The position numbers and the translations under genes are program-made. 27,465 bases of DNA from Planctomycetia bacterium (GTDB taxonomy: Bacteria > Planctomycetota > Phycisphaerae > Phycisphaerales > SM1A02). The notes beneath the pieces are model-generated. The model searched no databases. It had not been told where the DNA came from and saw only the letters and a list, made by a program, of their open reading frames with translations. Shown one piece after another: positions 24,178 through 27,465 of this stretch (the first letter of the stretch is position 1; the number at the start of each line of letters is the position of its first letter). Location of the stretch: positions 1-27,465 of the forward strand of contig SYHM01000168.1 of NCBI GenBank assembly GCA_005799205.1, read 5' to 3'.

Positions 24178-27100
24178 ATGAACTCAATCACCACAGCTCG
24201 GCGCCTCGTTGTGTCCGGCATGTGGACCACCGCGCTCTCGACCGTGCTGTGTGTGGTTCATGGCGCGCACGCGCAGCAGGGCGGGCAGTATGTCGTTTGG
24301 GGGCAGATGGTTCAGCTTCCGGAGTCAGTCCTGCCGTACGCGCAAGTCGCTGGAGGACTCCACCATTCTGTTGGGCTTCGAACGGACGGTTCAGTGGCCG
24401 TGTGGGGATCAAACATCTACGGTCAATTGACGCCACCGGTCTCGGCCGTCGGCATCCGCCAGGTTGCGGCTGGGGATGACCATAGCGTTGCACTGAGAGT
24501 CGACGGCGTGGTCGTCGCGTGGGGGAGAGGCAGCACGCCTCCTCCACCACCAGATCCGGGAAACCCTTCGCAAGGTGCCGATAGTGGTCAGTCCATCGTT
24601 CCACCGGGATTGCCACCAGTTGTTTCGGTTGCTGCTGGTCTCTATCACTCATTAGCTGTGCTCGTTGATGGGACCGTTCGTGTGTGGGGGTACAGCTGTG
24701 AACCGCCTCCCTCCACGTCGTACGGCTTCAATGTTCCTCCTTCATCGTTGACCTCCGTTCGTTCGTGTGATGGGGGCTATCGCCACAACGCCGCGGTCCG
24801 AGTCGATGGGTCTGTCGCGTGCTGGGGAACCAACAACTATGGCGAGTCGGACATTCCCCCTGGGCTTCCCGCGTGCATCGAGGTCGCGTGCGGACAGATT
24901 CACTCGGCGGCGCTATCGACCGATGGTCGTGTTCACTGCTGGGGAGACAACGGCCTTGGCCAGTGTGCTGTTCCGTTGGGGTTACAGTTCGTCACCGCCA
25001 TCGCTACGGGGAGCGCTCACACGGCGGCACTCACTGCAGACGGCTCAGTCGTCGCGTGGGGCTACAACGGGAGTGGGCAGTGCACTCCGCCCGTGGCACT
25101 CGGTGCATGCGCCGCCATCACCGCGAACGGTATGTGGACCGGCGCGATCGAACTGGATGGCACCGTGAAGGGTTGGGGAGACAACCTTGAAAATCAGTGT
25201 GAGCCGCCTCCGCGCGCTGGGCTTGTACAAAGCGTGGATGCAGGCTCATACCACATCGTTGCGGCGCGACTCGATGGGTCGGTCGCGGTGTGGGGGAGAA
25301 ATGAGTACGGGGTTGCACAGGTCCCTCCAACCGTTGCGCAAGAGCAGATCGTCGCTGTCTCTGCGGGATACGCACACAATCTCGCCCTGACCGCCACGGG
25401 GCGGGTGTTGGCGTGGGGCCAGAACGTGTTTGGCCAGTGTGATATTCCGAATCCCGAGCCACTGTGCGTGGCGATCGGCGCCGGGAGTACTCACTCGCTT
25501 GCAGCCCGCTCGGGCACAAGTGGTGGAGTGGTCTGTTGGGGGTGGAACGCCTACGGCCAGTGCACTCCTCCGGCCTTGCCACAAGTGCTCGATGTCGCTG
25601 GTGGGATCGGGCATTCGGTGGCGCTCAAATCCGACGGCAAAGTGTCGTGTTGGGGATGGAATGCGGCTGGGCAGTGCAACGAGAATTTCACGCAGTCACC
25701 GAACCAACCTGTGACTGATGTCGATGCTGGGGACTACCACTCAGTTGGCCTCAGGGTTGGGGTTGTGAAGTGCTGGGGAGGGAATTCCTACGGGCAGTGC
25801 ACGGTTCCAGTAGGACTTGGAGTCGTCACGAGAGTCGCTGCGGGGAGAGAACACACGATCGCGTTGAAAGCGGACGGCCGCGTGGTGGCATGGGGACGCA
25901 ACGAGCTCGGGCAGTGCGCCGTTCCTGCCAGCCTCGAGCACGCGGTCGCGATCAGCGGCGGCGGGAATGCGTCACTAGCCATCATCGACAACGCGCACTC
26001 CGCCTGCACCAACACCGGTGGCTCCGGCCAGACTGCAACCCTTCGCACGAGCGGCTGTCGGTGGGAAGAGATCAGCATTTGGGATTGGTCTGGTGGCATC
26101 GGATCGAACGTCCCTGGCCCAGGCAGCACGGTCGATCTCGGCGCGTATGGTTCGGTTGGCAGTGAGTGTGACGCAGCGTGTGCAACCCTGCACACCCATG
26201 GCGGATCGAGCATCCTCGTGCCAGTTGACCTCACGGTTCCTGCGAGTGGGCAACCAGATCACTCGATCGACGTCTCAGACACCGCGAATCTTGCAGGCCG
26301 CGTCTGGCTCGTCGGCACAGGTGCCTCCACACTTCCACTTGACCTCAACATTCCTGTTCTTCGTTCTGGCAATCCAGTGGCTGGATTCGACATCGTGCAA
26401 ACGACGGTGCCAGCTCCCGCTGGATACTTCTTGGCGCTTGTGCCGAGTGCCGGCGTGCGGGGTACGACGCTTTACTCGCTGCGGCTCTTGCCGCTGCAAT
26501 CAAGCGATGGTCTGGTCGGCAGTGCAACAGGATCATTCAGCGGCGAAGCAATCGCCGCCGAAGCGATGGACTGGAATGGCGACGGCTTCGATGACCTCGC
26601 ACTTGCGATCGACTTTGGTCCAGCGCAAAGCGGCCAACTGCAAGTGATGCTCAACGATGGCACTGGCAACCTCGGACTCACGAGTTTGCTCGTTGCAACT
26701 CCACCCGTACCAACATGTCTGGCAGTGGGTGACCTCAATGGCGATGGCAAGAGCGACGCTGTCGTCGGCACCGCGAGTGATCAACTCGTTCACCTTTACT
26801 ACAACAACTCGCCAACGATGGCGCCAGCGTTCACCGTTGGACCAGTGATCAATCCCAACGGGATGCCGCTGAGTGTTGTCGTCATGCAGCCACCACCTGC
26901 GCTGCAAGGGATGGGCGGCGATGTCGGAGTCGGATCGAATGGCGGAACGACTGGACCAACGGAGTTCTCGACTTACTCAGGATCGACTGGAAGTGGCTCG
27001 AGCGATCCCATCGTGACCTCAACGACTCCCACAACGACAACACGCCGCGGTGGTCGTCTCGCCACGGGTGGATCGTCAAGCTCGTCGGTCGACGGTGTGA

Positions 27101-27465
27101 TGCCAGTGAGCGTTGGTCGTGTCTCGATTATCGAGTGGCGGCAAGTCGGTACGCCTGCGGTGTGGAAGCTCACAGAGATTCAGGTGATGGATGTGCCTGG
27201 CAGCCCAGTGGCGATTGAGATGGCCGATGTTGATGGCGATGGCCTCGACGAGATTGTGACTGCGAATGCAGACCCGCAGTATCAAGGGGCAGCAACGACG
27301 CTTCCAGTGCTGACGATGTTCCGCGGACTCAGTGGAGCAACAGCATTTGGATCGGCGATCCCAATTGCTCCAAACGGCGCATCAGTGGGTCGCGACATCT
27401 CGCTCATCGACATCGACAATGACGGTGACCGCGACCTGATCAGCGTGCAGCAGACCCTTGGAACG
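24178..27465 (+). CDS. Large secreted protein with RCC1-type repeats and FG-GAP/VCBS repeats (partial, no stop in window)
   Basis: The frame is open for 1096 codons and runs off the window, so the C-terminus is missing. A signal peptide ends near AHA at residue 32. From about 35 to 600 there are some 13 RCC1-like repeats of about 40-60 residues, each with a core of the form His-Ser/Thr-x-Ala-Leu-x-x-Asp-Gly-x-Val-x-x-Trp-Gly. In many the turn ends with Gly-Gln-Cys, so cysteines recur with the repeats. A beta-rich region (about 605-790) follows. FG-GAP/VCBS-type calcium motifs then appear: DWNGDGFDD, GDLNGDGKSD, DVDGDGLDE and DIDNDGDRD. A Ser/Thr/Gly-rich insertion (about 917-976) splits them. 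This should be an extracellular or surface beta-propeller protein, possibly for binding. No enzymatic domain is visible, and the start at 24178 fits the promoter. Confidence 0.88.
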   Translation, partial: MNSITTARRLVVSGMWTTALSTVLCVVHGAHAQQGGQYVVWGQMVQLPESVLPYAQVAGGLHHSVGLRTDGSVAVWGSNIYGQLTPPVSAVGIRQVAAGDDHSVALRVDGVVVAWGRGSTPPPPPDPGNPSQGADSGQSIVPPGLPPVVSVAAGLYHSLAVLVDGTVRVWGYSCEPPPSTSYGFNVPPSSLTSVRSCDGGYRHNAAVRVDGSVACWGTNNYGESDIPPGLPACIEVACGQIHSAALSTDGRVHCWGDNGLGQCAVPLGLQFVTAIATGSAHTAALTADGSVVAWGYNGSGQCTPPVALGACAAITANGMWTGAIELDGTVKGWGDNLENQCEPPPRAGLVQSVDAGSYHIVAARLDGSVAVWGRNEYGVAQVPPTVAQEQIVAVSAGYAHNLALTATGRVLAWGQNVFGQCDIPNPEPLCVAIGAGSTHSLAARSGTSGGVVCWGWNAYGQCTPPALPQVLDVAGGIGHSVALKSDGKVSCWGWNAAGQCNENFTQSPNQPVTDVDAGDYHSVGLRVGVVKCWGGNSYGQCTVPVGLGVVTRVAAGREHTIALKADGRVVAWGRNELGQCAVPASLEHAVAISGGGNASLAIIDNAHSACTNTGGSGQTATLRTSGCRWEEISIWDWSGGIGSNVPGPGSTVDLGAYGSVGSECDAACATLHTHGGSSILVPVDLTVPASGQPDHSIDVSDTANLAGRVWLVGTGASTLPLDLNIPVLRSGNPVAGFDIVQTTVPAPAGYFLALVPSAGVRGTTLYSLRLLPLQSSDGLVGSATGSFSGEAIAAEAMDWNGDGFDDLALAIDFGPAQSGQLQVMLNDGTGNLGLTSLLVATPPVPTCLAVGDLNGDGKSDAVVGTASDQLVHLYYNNSPTMAPAFTVGPVINPNGMPLSVVVMQPPPALQGMGGDVGVGSNGGTTGPTEFSTYSGSTGSGSSDPIVTSTTPTTTTRRGGRLATGGSSSSSVDGVMPVSVGRVSIIEWRQVGTPAVWKLTEIQVMDVPGSPVAIEMADVDGDGLDEIVTANADPQYQGAATTLPVLTMFRGLSGATAFGSAIPIAPNGASVGRDISLIDIDNDGDRDLISVQQTLGT
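24290..25985 (+). repeat. About 13 tandem RCC1-type coding repeats
   Basis: Each unit is about 120-180 bases and encodes the Asp-Gly-x-Val-x-x-Trp-Gly core. At DNA level the units share tgggg-type Trp-Gly codons but are otherwise diverged. Unit 7 (around 25130-25170) is the most degenerate, with Trp-Thr replacing the usual His-Ser. The final unit (around 25950-25980) decays into the following domain. Confidence 0.75.
26925..27105 (+). repeat. Low-complexity Ser/Thr/Gly-rich segment inside the FG-GAP region
   Basis: About 60 residues here are rich in Gly, Ser and Thr, including a Thr-Pro-Thr-Thr-Thr-Thr run and a later Ser-rich run. It lies between the second and third DxDGD-type motifs and looks like a flexible insertion or possible O-glycosylation site. 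That use is inferred from composition only. Confidence 0.55.

Noticed and set aside
24290..25985. Periodic DNA pattern that could be mistaken for a CRISPR array
   Set aside because: The units are in-frame protein repeats of variable length (about 120-180 bases) with diverged DNA, not short identical repeats with unique spacers.

Overview
The window looks like chromosomal DNA of a Gram-negative bacterium of the planctomycete group, possibly Phycisphaerae-like. This is inferred from the gene content: a fused SecD-SecF, secreted M14 peptidases with Asp-rich (DxDxDG) inserts, a very long secreted RCC1/FG-GAP protein, a rhomboid protease with a DUF6576-like tail, and MCE/Mla and Pal-type envelope proteins. 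It is GC-rich and densely coded, and many neighbouring genes overlap by four bases (ATGA or GTGA). No gene-less stretch exceeds about 120 bases. I saw no tRNA, rRNA, CRISPR array, insertion sequence or phage gene.

Minus strand, 9639 to 18: a tightly packed run reading recG helicase, ABC ATPase, FtsX/MacB-type permease with a His-rich loop, membrane-anchored DUF3299-like protein, a catalytically dead M14 carboxypeptidase paralogue, an apparently active M14 carboxypeptidase, and a BaiN/YhiN-type flavoprotein. Gaps are +9, -4, +10, +3, -4 and -4 bases, so most of these genes are probably co-transcribed and translationally coupled. The ABC/DUF3299/M14 block is the least conventional part of the window.

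Plus strand, 9657 to 13402: xseA and xseB (exonuclease VII), a long prepilin peptidase, and an OmpA/Pal-type lipoprotein with its own well-formed promoter. recG and xseA are divergent and as little as 17 bases apart. Minus strand, 15170 to 13450: mlaF and mlaD of a phospholipid-transport system, without mlaE beside them. A hairpin at 13430-13452 separates these convergent transcripts.

Plus strand, 15201 to 27465: a Nudix hydrolase, a rhomboid protease, then tgt-yajC-secDF (a widely conserved tRNA-modification/protein-export cluster), a LysM protein followed by a textbook terminator, an NAD-type isocitrate dehydrogenase, and a secreted protein of at least 1096 residues that runs off the window. 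That protein has about 13 RCC1-type repeats followed by FG-GAP/VCBS-type calcium-binding repeats.

Common themes are envelope biology (export, Mla lipid transport, Pal, LysM, rhomboid, prepilin peptidase) and DNA repair (RecG, Exo VII).
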